From assembly GCF_003259935.1 (NCBI RefSeq), contig NZ_QLMH01000001.1, positions 346,004 through 410,003 on the forward strand: DNA of 64,000 bases, written 5' to 3'. Under the pieces are notes generated by a model. It had not been told where the DNA came from. It worked only from the letters and a program-made list of their open reading frames with translations, and ran no database searches. The position numbers and the translations under genes were made by a program. Below, one piece after another: positions 10,100-18,523 of this stretch (position 1 is the first letter of the stretch; the number at the start of each line of letters is the position of its first letter). The DNA comes from Paranoxybacillus vitaminiphilus (GTDB taxonomy: Bacteria; Bacillota; Bacilli; Bacillales; Anoxybacillaceae).

Positions 10100-10339
10100 A
10101 TGAGGTTAAGCGAGCTGAGCGGCAAGGAGATTGTGGATGTGAAGCGTGCAGAACGATTAGGGGTTTTAGGACAGACGGATTTGGAAATAAACGAGCAAAC
10201 GGGGCAAATTCAAGCATTACTTATTCCAACGTCAAAATGGTTTGGTTTTCGCAAGGAAGGAAATGAAATTCGTGTTCCTTGGAAATACATTAAAAAGATT
10301 GGGACCGATATGATTATTATTGATTTTCCTGAAGACTAA
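10100..10339 (+). CDS. ymxH: YlmC/YmxH family PRC-barrel sporulation protein
   Basis: The 79-residue product starting MRLSELSGKEIVDVKRAE is a PRC-barrel fold protein of the YlmC/YmxH family, typical of spore formers. It lies between mlpA and spoVFA as in B. subtilis. The ATG at 10100 follows AGAAAGGAGG; the longer open frame from 10025 runs through the mlpA terminator and is rejected. Precise function is unknown. Confidence 0.9.
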   Translation: MRLSELSGKEIVDVKRAERLGVLGQTDLEINEQTGQIQALLIPTSKWFGFRKEGNEIRVPWKYIKKIGTDMIIIDFPED

Positions 10340-10351
10340 AAGGATATGTAC

Positions 10352-10384
10352 AAAACTGCTTGGGAGCACTCAAGCAGTTTTTTT
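10352..10384 (+). terminator. ymxH intrinsic terminator
   Basis: AAAACTGCTTG pairs with CAAGCAGTTTT, followed by a T run. Confidence 0.9.
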
Positions 10385-10399
10385 ATTTTCTATTACATT

Positions 10400-10428
10400 C
10401 ACCTATTTCTTTTGTTTTTCATAAGATG
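10400..10428 (+). promoter_or_regulatory. Candidate sigma-K promoter of spoVF
   Basis: CACC at 10400-10403 and CATAAGATG from 10420, spaced by 16 bases, resemble the mother-cell sigma-K consensus (AC then CATA...TA). The last dinucleotide is TG rather than TA. B. subtilis spoVF is sigma-K dependent, which supports the call. Confidence 0.45.
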
Positions 10429-10487
10429 TGAAGAAAATGAAGCTCTTTAGGCAAAAATCTAGTTTCAAATAAGAAGGTGAGCCAAAA

Positions 10488-11384
10488 ATGCTGACGGGAA
10501 TGCACGTTGCTATAATAGGCGGAGATGCCAGACAGTTGGAAGTCATTCGCAAGTTGACAGAGCTTGATGCCAAGTTGTCTTTAATCGGCTTTGATCAATT
10601 AGATCACGGGTTTACAGGTGCGGCAAAAGTTCAAATCGATGAGGTCGATTTTTCCGAGTTAGATGCGATTATTTTACCGGTTCCCGGTACAAATCTTGAA
10701 GGGCAAGTTGACACCGTTTTTTCCAATGAAAAAGTGTTTTTAACAGAAGAGATGCTGTTAAAAACACCGAAGCATTGCACGATTTACTCCGGAATCAGCA
10801 ACAGCTATCTTGAGAAGTTAATGAAAGCTGCAAACCGGAAACATGTGCAGCTATTTGAGCGCGATGATGTAGCGATTTATAATTCGATTCCAACCGTTGA
10901 AGGAACGCTCATGATCGTGATTCAGCATACCGATTTTACGATTCACGGCTCTCGTGTCGCTGTTTTAGGTTTAGGGAGAGTTGGAATGAGCGTAGCGCGT
11001 GCGTTTGCCGCTTTAGGAGCGAACGTAAAAGTGGGAGCCCGGCGCTCGGAGCATATTGCACGCATAACCGAAATGGGATTATATCCTTTTCATCTTAATG
11101 ACTTAGAAAAAGAAGCAGCAGACATCGATATATGTATTAATACGATTCCGCACATGGTTGTTACGGCCAGTGTGATTTCGAAGATGCCGGCTCACACATT
11201 AATCGTTGATCTTGCTTCCAAACCAGGAGGCACTGATTTTCGCTATGCGGAAAAAAGAGGCGTTAAAGCGTTGCTCGCTCCCGGATTGCCGGGAATTGTG
11301 GCGCCGAAAACAGCGGGGCAAATTGTTGCCAATGTGTTAGCACAGTTGCTTTCAGCAGATTTAAAAAAGCGAAAGGAGACATGA
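10488..11384 (+). CDS. spoVFA: Dipicolinate synthase subunit A
   Basis: With subunit B it oxidises dihydrodipicolinate to dipicolinic acid in the mother cell; DPA is then loaded into the spore core. The 298-residue product has an N-terminal DpaA domain (IIGGDARQLEVIRKL) and a Rossmann NAD(P)-binding segment (VLGLGRVGMSVARAFAALGA, about 160-180). It starts at ATG 10488 after AAGAAGGTGA and is three bases from spoVFB. It is placed upstream of asd-dapG-dapA, which make the substrate. Confidence 0.97.
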   Translation: MLTGMHVAIIGGDARQLEVIRKLTELDAKLSLIGFDQLDHGFTGAAKVQIDEVDFSELDAIILPVPGTNLEGQVDTVFSNEKVFLTEEMLLKTPKHCTIYSGISNSYLEKLMKAANRKHVQLFERDDVAIYNSIPTVEGTLMIVIQHTDFTIHGSRVAVLGLGRVGMSVARAFAALGANVKVGARRSEHIARITEMGLYPFHLNDLEKEAADIDICINTIPHMVVTASVISKMPAHTLIVDLASKPGGTDFRYAEKRGVKALLAPGLPGIVAPKTAGQIVANVLAQLLSADLKKRKET

Positions 11385-11387
11385 TGG

Positions 11388-11990
11388 ATGAGTTTACAAG
11401 GAAAGCGAATCGGCTTTGGCTTGACAGGATCTCATTGCACATATGATGAAGTAATGCCGGAAATTGAAAAATTAGTGAAAGAAGGGGCGGAAGTTTTACC
11501 GATCGTTACGCATACAGTAAAAACGACAAATACCCGTTTTGGAGACGGAGAAGATTGGGTAAAAAAATTAGAAGAAATAACAGGAAATAAAGTGATTGAT
11601 ACGATTGTTAAGGCAGAGCCGCTCGGACCAAAAATTCCGCTTGACTGCATGGTTATCGCACCGCTTACAGGGAATTCAATGAGCAAATTGGCAAATGCAA
11701 TGACCGACTCACCGGTGTTAATGGCAGCAAAGGCAACGATGCGCGGTCATCGGCCAGTCGTTGTCGGCATTTCCACGAATGACGCACTTGGTTTAAATGG
11801 CGTCAATTTAATGCGTCTCATGGCCGCAAAAAACATTTATTTCATTCCTTTCGGTCAAGATGCACCGCAAACAAAGCCGAATTCGATGGTAGCGAAAATG
11901 TCACTTTTACGGGATACGATTATCACAGCGCTTGAAGGCAGACAGCTGCAGCCTGTTATTATCGAAAAATTCCGTGACAGCGGGAATTAA
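11388..11990 (+). CDS. spoVFB: Dipicolinate synthase subunit B
   Basis: The flavoprotein-like subunit of dipicolinate synthase. The 200-residue product begins MSLQGKRIGFGLTGSHCTYD, the conserved DpaB start, and has a flavin-binding fold with IAPLTGNSMSKLANAMTDSP. It is separated by three bases from spoVFA and followed by asd after a 134-base gap containing an imperfect hairpin (GGAGAGAAAATTT with AAATTTTTCTCC) that may partly terminate or stabilise the transcript. Confidence 0.97.
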   Translation: MSLQGKRIGFGLTGSHCTYDEVMPEIEKLVKEGAEVLPIVTHTVKTTNTRFGDGEDWVKKLEEITGNKVIDTIVKAEPLGPKIPLDCMVIAPLTGNSMSKLANAMTDSPVLMAAKATMRGHRPVVVGISTNDALGLNGVNLMRLMAAKNIYFIPFGQDAPQTKPNSMVAKMSLLRDTIITALEGRQLQPVIIEKFRDSGN

Positions 11991-12124
11991 TAAATAAGCA
12001 TTGGAGAGAAAATTTATGCAATGAGTAAAATTTTTCTCCCCATTATAGATGGATGTGCTAAAATAAATGTTATTAAAAAAGCTATGAATATGATATTGAT
12101 CTTAGAGCGGAAGGAGAAATCGTC

Positions 12125-13174
12125 ATGGAACAAAAAGGATTGCATGTTGCGGTTGTCGGAGCAACAGGTGCTGTTGGTCAACAAATGATTCAAACATTAG
12201 AAAACAGAAATTTCCCAATTGCCAAATTAACGTTGTTATCGTCTGAGCGCTCAGCTGGGAAAAAAGTCGTTTTTAAAGGAGAAGAATTTGAAGTACAAGT
12301 AGCAAAGCCGGAAAGTTTTGAAGGCGTAGATATCGCTCTTTTCAGCGCTGGAGGCTCTGTTTCAAAAGAATTAGCTCCGGAAGCAGTCAAACGGGGGGCT
12401 GTCGTTGTCGATAATACGAGCGCTTTCCGCATGGATGAAAATGTACCGCTTGTCGTACCAGAAGTAAATGAAGAAGATCTAAAATGGCATAACGGGATTA
12501 TCGCCAATCCAAACTGCTCAACGATTCAAATGGTCGTAGCGCTTGAACCGATTCGCAAGGCATTCGGCTTGAAAAAAGTGATTGTTTCCACCTATCAAGC
12601 TGTATCCGGTGCGGGAGCACAAGCGATTGAAGAGCTTAAATCTCAAGCAAAAGCCGTTCTTGAAGGTAAAGAGTTTACTCCGGAAATTTTACCGGTTAAA
12701 TCCGATAAAAAACATTATCAAATTGCGTTTAATGCGATTCCGCAAATTGATAAATTTCAAGAGAACGGTTTTACGTTTGAAGAAATGAAAATGATTAACG
12801 AAACAAAGAAAATCATGCACATGCCAGAGTTGGAAGTAGCGGCAACGTGCGTACGCATTCCAGTGATCACAGGGCATTCTGAGTCCGTATATATCGAAAT
12901 CGAAAAAGCAGGTGTAGCAATAGAAGATGTGAAAAGCGTATTGAAAGATGCACCGGGAGTTGTCTTGCAGGATGAGCCGGCCGAACAGATCTATCCAATG
13001 CCAGCGGACTGCGTTGGCAAAAATGACGTATTTGTCGGCCGAATTCGAAAAGATTTAGACCGTGACAATGGATTCCATTTATGGATTGTATCTGATAACT
13101 TATTAAAAGGAGCGGCATGGAATTCTGTACAAATTGCCGAAAGTTTGCTTAAATTAGGTCTTGTGAAGGCGTAA
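12125..13174 (+). CDS. asd: Aspartate-semialdehyde dehydrogenase
   Basis: Reduces aspartyl phosphate to aspartate semialdehyde, feeding lysine, threonine, methionine, diaminopimelate and DPA. The 349-residue product has the NADP loop [10 protein letters not shown] (12-21), catalytic Cys131 in NPNCSTIQM, and the acyl-binding block [16 protein letters not shown]. The start ATG at 12125 follows GGAAGGAG. It forms a cluster with dapG and dapA immediately downstream. Confidence 0.97.
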   Translation: MEQKGLHVAVVGATGAVGQQMIQTLENRNFPIAKLTLLSSERSAGKKVVFKGEEFEVQVAKPESFEGVDIALFSAGGSVSKELAPEAVKRGAVVVDNTSAFRMDENVPLVVPEVNEEDLKWHNGIIANPNCSTIQMVVALEPIRKAFGLKKVIVSTYQAVSGAGAQAIEELKSQAKAVLEGKEFTPEILPVKSDKKHYQIAFNAIPQIDKFQENGFTFEEMKMINETKKIMHMPELEVAATCVRIPVITGHSESVYIEIEKAGVAIEDVKSVLKDAPGVVLQDEPAEQIYPMPADCVGKNDVFVGRIRKDLDRDNGFHLWIVSDNLLKGAAWNSVQIAESLLKLGLVKA

Positions 13175-13221
13175 AACCAAAAAGCATCAAGGTTTCTGCA
13201 AATATTAATTGGGGTGTTACA

Positions 13222-14469
13222 ATGAAAATCATTGTTCAAAAGTTCGGCGGTACATCGGTCCGTGATGAGCACGGACGAGAATTAGCGCGCAAGCACATTA
13301 TGCGGGCGCTGGATGAAGGTTATAAAGTCGTTGTTGTTGTTTCTGCGATGGGCAGAAAAGGAGAACCGTATGCAACAGATACGCTTTTAAGCCTAATTGG
13401 AGGCAGTCACTCTCATGTTAGCAAGCGTGAGCAAGATATGCTTATGGCTTGCGGTGAAATTATTTCAAGCGTTGTTTTCAGCAATATGCTGAACATGCAT
13501 GGAATTAAAGCAACGGCATTAACGGGAGCGCAAGCCGGCTTTCGTACGAATGCCGATCATACAAATGCAAAAATTATCGAAATGCGCTGCGACCGTTTGT
13601 TAAAGATGTTAAAGGAATATGAAGTGGTTGTGGTTGCCGGCTTTCAAGGAGCAACAAAAGATGGGGATGTTACAACGATTGGCCGCGGTGGCAGCGATAC
13701 ATCAGCAGCTGCGCTCGGCGCAGCATTAGGTGCTGAATGGATCGATATTTTTACCGATGTGGAAGGAGTTATGACGGCGGATCCGCGCATTGTCGAAAAT
13801 GCGCGCCCGCTTGATGTCGTGACGTATACAGAAATTTGTAATATGGCGTATCAAGGGGCAAAAGTGATTCATCCGCGCGCTGTCGAAATCGCGATGCAGG
13901 CAAAAGTTCCGATTCGCATAAGGTCGACGTATTCCGATGCCCCGGGAACGCTCGTCACCTCCCTTGTAAAAGGGAATAAAGGAAGTGATGTAAAGGAGCG
14001 TCTAGTAACAGGAATTGCCCATGTGTCCAATATTACGCAAATTAAAGTGTATGCAAAAGAAGGACACTATGAATTGCAGTCCGAAGTGTTTAAAGCGATG
14101 GCCAAAGAAGGAATTAGTGTAGACTTTATTAATATCTCTCCAAACGGTGTTGTATATACGGTTGCGGGAGAGATGACGGAGCGCGCTGTTGCGGCATTGC
14201 GGAACATCGGCTACGAGCCTGTTGTAACAAAAGGGTGCGCGAAAGTGTCTACTGTCGGTGCGGGAATTGCCGGAGTTCCCGGGGTTACAGCTAAAATCGT
14301 AACCGCTCTTTCAGAACAAGGCATTCAAATTTTGCAGTCGGCTGACAGCCATACAACGATTTGGGTGCTTGTCAAAGAAGAAGATTTAAAGAAAGCTGTG
14401 AATGCATTGCACGAAGCTTTTCATCTCTCCGAAGAACCGCAAGATGTAGAGAAATATGAATACGAATGA
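13222..14469 (+). CDS. dapG: Aspartokinase I (DapG type)
   Basis: Phosphorylates aspartate, the first step toward lysine and DPA. The 415-residue product has the kinase motif KFGGTS (7-12), the amino-acid kinase fold to about residue 250, and two C-terminal ACT domains (about 265-400). The genomic position beside asd and dapA matches the B. subtilis DapG isozyme, which is feedback-inhibited by meso-diaminopimelate; this feedback property is inferred from orthology. Confidence 0.95.
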   Translation: MKIIVQKFGGTSVRDEHGRELARKHIMRALDEGYKVVVVVSAMGRKGEPYATDTLLSLIGGSHSHVSKREQDMLMACGEIISSVVFSNMLNMHGIKATALTGAQAGFRTNADHTNAKIIEMRCDRLLKMLKEYEVVVVAGFQGATKDGDVTTIGRGGSDTSAAALGAALGAEWIDIFTDVEGVMTADPRIVENARPLDVVTYTEICNMAYQGAKVIHPRAVEIAMQAKVPIRIRSTYSDAPGTLVTSLVKGNKGSDVKERLVTGIAHVSNITQIKVYAKEGHYELQSEVFKAMAKEGISVDFINISPNGVVYTVAGEMTERAVAALRNIGYEPVVTKGCAKVSTVGAGIAGVPGVTAKIVTALSEQGIQILQSADSHTTIWVLVKEEDLKKAVNALHEAFHLSEEPQDVEKYEYE

Positions 14470-14481
14470 GGAGTGAAAGCG

Positions 14482-15354
14482 TTGATTCAATTCGGTAAAG
14501 TCGTCACAGCGATGGTGACGCCGTTTGATAGCAAAGGAAATATCGATTTTGCCAAAACAACGCAACTTGTCAATTACTTAATCGACAACGGGACGGATTC
14601 TCTCGTTGTCGCAGGGACGACAGGGGAATCCCCAACATTAACGACGGAGGAAAAAATGGCGTTATTCCGCCATGTTGTTTCTGTTGTCGATGGCAGAGTT
14701 CCGGTCATTGCTGGAACAGGGAGCAACAATACGCATGCTTCCATCGATTTAACAAAAAGGGCAGAGGAAGCGGGCGTTGATGCGGTTATGCTTGTAGCTC
14801 CTTACTATAATAAGCCGAATCAGGAGGGGCTTTACCAGCATTTTAAGGCGATCGCCGAAAGTACCTCTCTTCCGGTTATGCTGTACAATATTCCGGGACG
14901 TTCAGTTGTAAATATCGCTGTTGATACGATTATCCGCCTGTCAAAAATTCCGAATGTTGTTGCTGTAAAAGATGCAAGCGGCAATTTAGATGCGATGACA
15001 GAAATTATTGCTAATACAGATGAAGATTTTATGTTATACAGCGGTGATGACGGTTTAACACTTCCGGTGCTGGCCATTGGCGGAGATGGAATTGTGTCGG
15101 TTGCATCACACATTATTGGCAATGAAATGCAAGAAATGATTGCCGCATTTGAAAACGGCGATCGCGTGAAGGCAGCGAAGCTTCATCAAAAGCTCTTGCC
15201 AATCATGAAAGGCTTGTTTGCAGCACCAAGCCCAGCGCCTGTAAAAACAGCATTGCAAATGAAAGGGCTGGACGTCGGTTCTGTACGTTTGCCGCTTGTG
15301 CCTTTGACAGAGCAGGAGCGAGTGCAGCTTGCTAATCTTTTAAATACTTTATAA
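14482..15354 (+). CDS. dapA: 4-hydroxy-tetrahydrodipicolinate synthase
   Basis: Condenses pyruvate with aspartate semialdehyde. The 290-residue TIM-barrel product has GTTGES (45-50), Tyr135 in LYNIPGR, and the Schiff-base Lys163 in VAVKDASG. TTG at 14482 is chosen because AGGAG at 14468-14472 is properly spaced from it; the in-frame GTG at 14473 directly abuts the SD sequence. It follows dapG by 12 bases. Confidence 0.96.
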   Translation: MIQFGKVVTAMVTPFDSKGNIDFAKTTQLVNYLIDNGTDSLVVAGTTGESPTLTTEEKMALFRHVVSVVDGRVPVIAGTGSNNTHASIDLTKRAEEAGVDAVMLVAPYYNKPNQEGLYQHFKAIAESTSLPVMLYNIPGRSVVNIAVDTIIRLSKIPNVVAVKDASGNLDAMTEIIANTDEDFMLYSGDDGLTLPVLAIGGDGIVSVASHIIGNEMQEMIAAFENGDRVKAAKLHQKLLPIMKGLFAAPSPAPVKTALQMKGLDVGSVRLPLVPLTEQERVQLANLLNTL

Positions 15355-15367
15355 ATTTGATCTTGCG

Positions 15368-15448
15368 AAGGGTCAGATTTCCTCGAATGATGACAATGAT
15401 GGAACAGAGTTTTTATTGTCGCCCGAGGGAGCTGACCCTTTGTTTTTT
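15368..15448 (+). repeat. Dispersed palindromic repeat, short form (copy b)
   Basis: AAGGGTCAGATTTCCTCG pairs with CGAGGGAGCTGACCCTT, ending TTTGTTTTTT. It lies directly after dapA, so it may also act as its terminator. Confidence 0.75.
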
Positions 15449-15562
15449 GTGACATGACTGAATGTATGCTCAACAAATTATCTTGTGTTCCAAATCTTGC
15501 ATCAGTTATAATAAACTCAAGTGACTTTGAGCGGGTTAGTATCTTCATAGGAGGACGTAGCA

Positions 15563-17230
15563 TTGAGTACAAAACATGCAGAAAAAATAAGAGTGTTTTC
15601 CCTTGGGGGAGTTGGGGAAATCGGAAAAAACATGTATGTCGTTGAGATTGATGACGACATTTTTGTCATTGATGCAGGAATTATGTTTCCGGAAGGTGAA
15701 ATGTTAGGAATTGATATGGTTATTCCTGACATTTCTTATCTTGTGGAGCGTCAAGAGCGAATTAAAGGTATATTTCTTACGCACGGTCATGAAGAGCATA
15801 TCGGAGCGATTGCTTATGTTTTGCGGAAAATCAATGTTCCGGTCTATGCAACGAAGTTAACGCTTGCATTAGTCGAAGAAAAGTTAAAAGAGCATGGCGT
15901 TACAGTACGTGCACAGTTAAATGAAGTTCATTCCGATTCTGTAGTGACTTTTGAGAAAGTAAAAATGACGTTTTTCCGAACGATTCACAGCATTCCTGAT
16001 TCAATCGGGATCAGCATTCACACGTCACAAGGAGCGATTGTTTATACGGGCGATTTTAAATTTGACCAAACGCCATACGGTATAAACCGGGTCGATTTAG
16101 GGAAAATGGCACAAATCGGCGATCAAGGCGTATTATGTTTACTTTCAGACAGTACGAATGCAGAAAAACCAGGATATACCGGATCAGATGCCATTGTTGC
16201 TCAAGAGATTGCCGATGTTGTTTATGATGCCCCCGGCAGGGTGATTGTCGCTTGCTATGCGTCAAATATTACAAGAATCCAACAAGTATTAAATGCGGCA
16301 AAAAAACATAAACGGAAAGTTGCCATTGCCGGGCGCAGCATGCATAAAGTAATGGATATTGCCCTTCGGCTTGGTTATCTGCAAATACCTGACAAGCTTG
16401 TCATACCGATTAACGATATTCATCAATATGAGGATAAAGAGCTCGTTATATTGACAACAGGCGGCCATGGAGAACCGATGGGAGTATTGGCTCGCATGGC
16501 GAAGCAGGCGCATAAACAAGTCAATATTAAGGAAGGCGATACGGTCATTATTGCTGCTTCGCCGATGCCAGGAAATGAGCTCACTGTTTCCCGAACCATC
16601 GACGCCTTGTATCGTGCCGGTGCGAATGTCATTTACAGACAACGAAACGTGCATGTTTCCGGACATGGAAGTCAAGAAGAATTAAAATTAATGCTCAATT
16701 TAATGAAACCGAAATATTTTATCCCTGTTCATGGCGAATACCGTATGCAAAAAGCGCATGCAAAGCTGGCAAAAGCGGTTGGAATTGCTGAGGACCAAAC
16801 GTTTTTAATTGATAAGGGAGATGTCATCGAGTTTCGCAATGGTCAGGCGCGTTACGGCGGAAAAGTGCCATGCGGCAATATTCTTATCGACGGGTTGGGA
16901 ATCGGTGACGTTGGAAATATTGTATTACGCGATCGCCGTCTGCTTTCGCAAGACGGGATTTTAATCGTTGTAGTTACACTTAGTAAAGAAGCAAAGAAGA
17001 TTATTGCTGGACCGGAAATTATTTCTCGTGGTTTTGTCTATGTAAGGGGATCAGAGACTCTTCTTGATGAAGCAACCAAGATTGTTACGGATATCGTCAA
17101 CAAATGCATGCAAGACTACATCATTGAATGGTCGTCGCTCAAGTCAAATATTCGTGAGGCGTTAAACCAATATTTATTTGAAAAGACAAAGCGTAAACCG
17201 ATGATTTTGCCAATCATTATGGAAATTTAA
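15563..17230 (+). CDS. rnjB: Ribonuclease J2
   Basis: A metallo-beta-lactamase/beta-CASP ribonuclease that pairs with RNase J1 in mRNA decay and rRNA maturation. The 555-residue product resembles J2 rather than J1 along its length (start KIRVFSLGGVGEIGKNMYVVEI, then IFVIDAGIMFPEGEMLGIDM). The metal motif is HGHEEH where active J1 has HGHEDH, and J2 from B. subtilis is likewise degenerate. A C-terminal domain ends FEKTKRKPMILPIIMEI. The start is TTG after AGGAGG. Confidence 0.95.
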   Translation: MSTKHAEKIRVFSLGGVGEIGKNMYVVEIDDDIFVIDAGIMFPEGEMLGIDMVIPDISYLVERQERIKGIFLTHGHEEHIGAIAYVLRKINVPVYATKLTLALVEEKLKEHGVTVRAQLNEVHSDSVVTFEKVKMTFFRTIHSIPDSIGISIHTSQGAIVYTGDFKFDQTPYGINRVDLGKMAQIGDQGVLCLLSDSTNAEKPGYTGSDAIVAQEIADVVYDAPGRVIVACYASNITRIQQVLNAAKKHKRKVAIAGRSMHKVMDIALRLGYLQIPDKLVIPINDIHQYEDKELVILTTGGHGEPMGVLARMAKQAHKQVNIKEGDTVIIAASPMPGNELTVSRTIDALYRAGANVIYRQRNVHVSGHGSQEELKLMLNLMKPKYFIPVHGEYRMQKAHAKLAKAVGIAEDQTFLIDKGDVIEFRNGQARYGGKVPCGNILIDGLGIGDVGNIVLRDRRLLSQDGILIVVVTLSKEAKKIIAGPEIISRGFVYVRGSETLLDEATKIVTDIVNKCMQDYIIEWSSLKSNIREALNQYLFEKTKRKPMILPIIMEI

Positions 17231-17253
17231 TGCAATCATGCTCAAAGTCTAAT

Positions 17254-17297
17254 GAAAATGCCGATTGAACAGTTTGTTTCAATCGGCATTTTTATTT
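17254..17297 (+). terminator. rnjB intrinsic terminator
   Basis: AAAATGCCGATTGAA pairs with TTCAATCGGCATTTT around a seven-base loop, then a T-rich tail. Confidence 0.9.
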
Positions 17298-17346
17298 TAC
17301 AGCTAGAACATACTAAGCTATATCATGAAGAGAAAGGAGCATATAA

Positions 17347-18084
17347 ATGAACGACAAGGGGTACATGACTTCCGATTCGGAAGAAAAAGAAGAAAAACAA
17401 GAAGAAAATGTGACGACAGCTATACAACAATTAGGACAAACAAATATTCCACAAATGGCGCAAGATTCAAATATTCATTGCTTAACCATTGTTGGCCAAA
17501 TTGAAGGACATATTCAGCTGCCTCCACAGAACAAGACGACAAAATACGAACACGTTATTCCGCAAATTGTGGCAATCGAACAAAATCCAAATATCGAGGG
17601 GCTGCTTGTTTTGTTGAATACGGTCGGTGGAGATGTGGAAGCGGGGTTGGCGATTGCGGAAATGCTTGCCTCTTTATCCAAACCAACCGTTTCCGTTGTG
17701 CTAGGCGGCGGGCATTCTATCGGTGTACCGATTGCTGTTTCTTGTGATTATTCATTTATTGTGGAGACGGCGACAATGACCATTCACCCGATTCGTTTAA
17801 CAGGTCTTGTCATTGGAGTACCGCAAACATTTGAGTATTTAGATAAAATGCAGGAACGGGTTGTCAGATTTGTGACGAAACATTCAAATATTAGCGAGGA
17901 AAAGTTTAAGGAATTGATGTTTTCCAAAGGGAATTTAACGCGCGATATCGGTACAAATGTAGTTGGCTTAGATGCTGTGAAGTATGGGCTAATCGATGAA
18001 GTCGGCGGTGTATCGCAGGCGATGAAAAAGCTGCAGGAGCTAATCGAATTTAAAAAAGGAAAAGAAGGAAAGATGCTGCAATGA
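17347..18084 (+). CDS. tepA: ClpP-like protease TepA (translocation-enhancing protein)
   Basis: A ClpP/crotonase-fold serine protease of Bacillales (YmfB/TepA), linked to protein export and spore outgrowth in B. subtilis. The 245-residue product carries the nucleophile in GGGHSIGVP (Ser124) and a candidate catalytic His147 in TMTIHPIR. The first 40 residues are an acidic, low-complexity extension. The start follows AAAGGAG. It overlaps ylzJ by four bases. Confidence 0.93.
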   Translation: MNDKGYMTSDSEEKEEKQEENVTTAIQQLGQTNIPQMAQDSNIHCLTIVGQIEGHIQLPPQNKTTKYEHVIPQIVAIEQNPNIEGLLVLLNTVGGDVEAGLAIAEMLASLSKPTVSVVLGGGHSIGVPIAVSCDYSFIVETATMTIHPIRLTGLVIGVPQTFEYLDKMQERVVRFVTKHSNISEEKFKELMFSKGNLTRDIGTNVVGLDAVKYGLIDEVGGVSQAMKKLQELIEFKKGKEGKMLQ

Positions 18085-18296
18085 TTCTATATACGACGAT
18101 GCCGCAAGAGCTTATATTTCAAACGGCTTCTGCCGAGTATGCAAAACAACAGCTTGTTTATTATGACAGCATCCCATTGTTAGTGCGGGAAACGGAAACA
18201 AAAGAGTATGAAATAGTCCGCAATTTAAGCACGAATCCGCAACATTTTTTACAAGCAAAATATTCACCTGGAATGAGAATCTTGCCACCACGATAA
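18081..18296 (+). CDS. ylzJ: YlzJ-like protein
   Basis: A 71-residue small protein that always follows tepA in Bacillaceae; the ATG overlaps the tepA stop. It begins [13 protein letters not shown] and ends in [10 protein letters not shown], both typical of the YlzJ family. No membrane segment or catalytic motif is visible. Function unknown. Confidence 0.88.
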   Translation: MILYTTMPQELIFQTASAEYAKQQLVYYDSIPLLVRETETKEYEIVRNLSTNPQHFLQAKYSPGMRILPPR

Positions 18297-18329
18297 CATC
18301 GTAATAAACTCCTGTATTCTTGTTATTTG

Positions 18330-18338
18330 TGATATAAT
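18330..18338 (+). promoter_or_regulatory. Extended -10 promoter upstream of spoIIIE
   Basis: TGATATAAT is a perfect extended -10 (TG-N-TATAAT). No convincing -35 is visible. It lies just before repeat copy c, which would be transcribed as part of the spoIIIE leader. Confidence 0.5.
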
Positions 18339-18344
18339 AAAATC

Positions 18345-18494
18345 ACCCCATAAGTGTCTGACCTCACGCGTGTTTCACAATTATCGTTCATTTGTCCAAC
18401 ATGATGTCCTATGTATTGTGTTGTGGGGTCTGACCTTGGGATTTTGAGACAGCCTCTTATAGGGTCTGACACTTTGCTGCTGGGTCAGGCTCTA
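18345..18494 (+). repeat. Dispersed palindromic repeat, long form (copy c, composite)
   Basis: ATAAGTGTCTGACCTCACG pairs with TGTGGGGTCTGACCTT. It continues into an additional right-end piece (AGGGTCTGACACTTTG then GGGTCAGGCTCT), so two right ends are present in tandem. The usual left end AAGAGGCTG is missing. Confidence 0.75.
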
Positions 18495-18523
18495 TTTCAA
18501 GTTTTATGTTGGAGTGACAAACA

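Noticed and set aside
12003-12040. Terminator after spoVFB
   Set aside because: The hairpin is imperfect and not followed by a T run, so it was not listed as a terminator.
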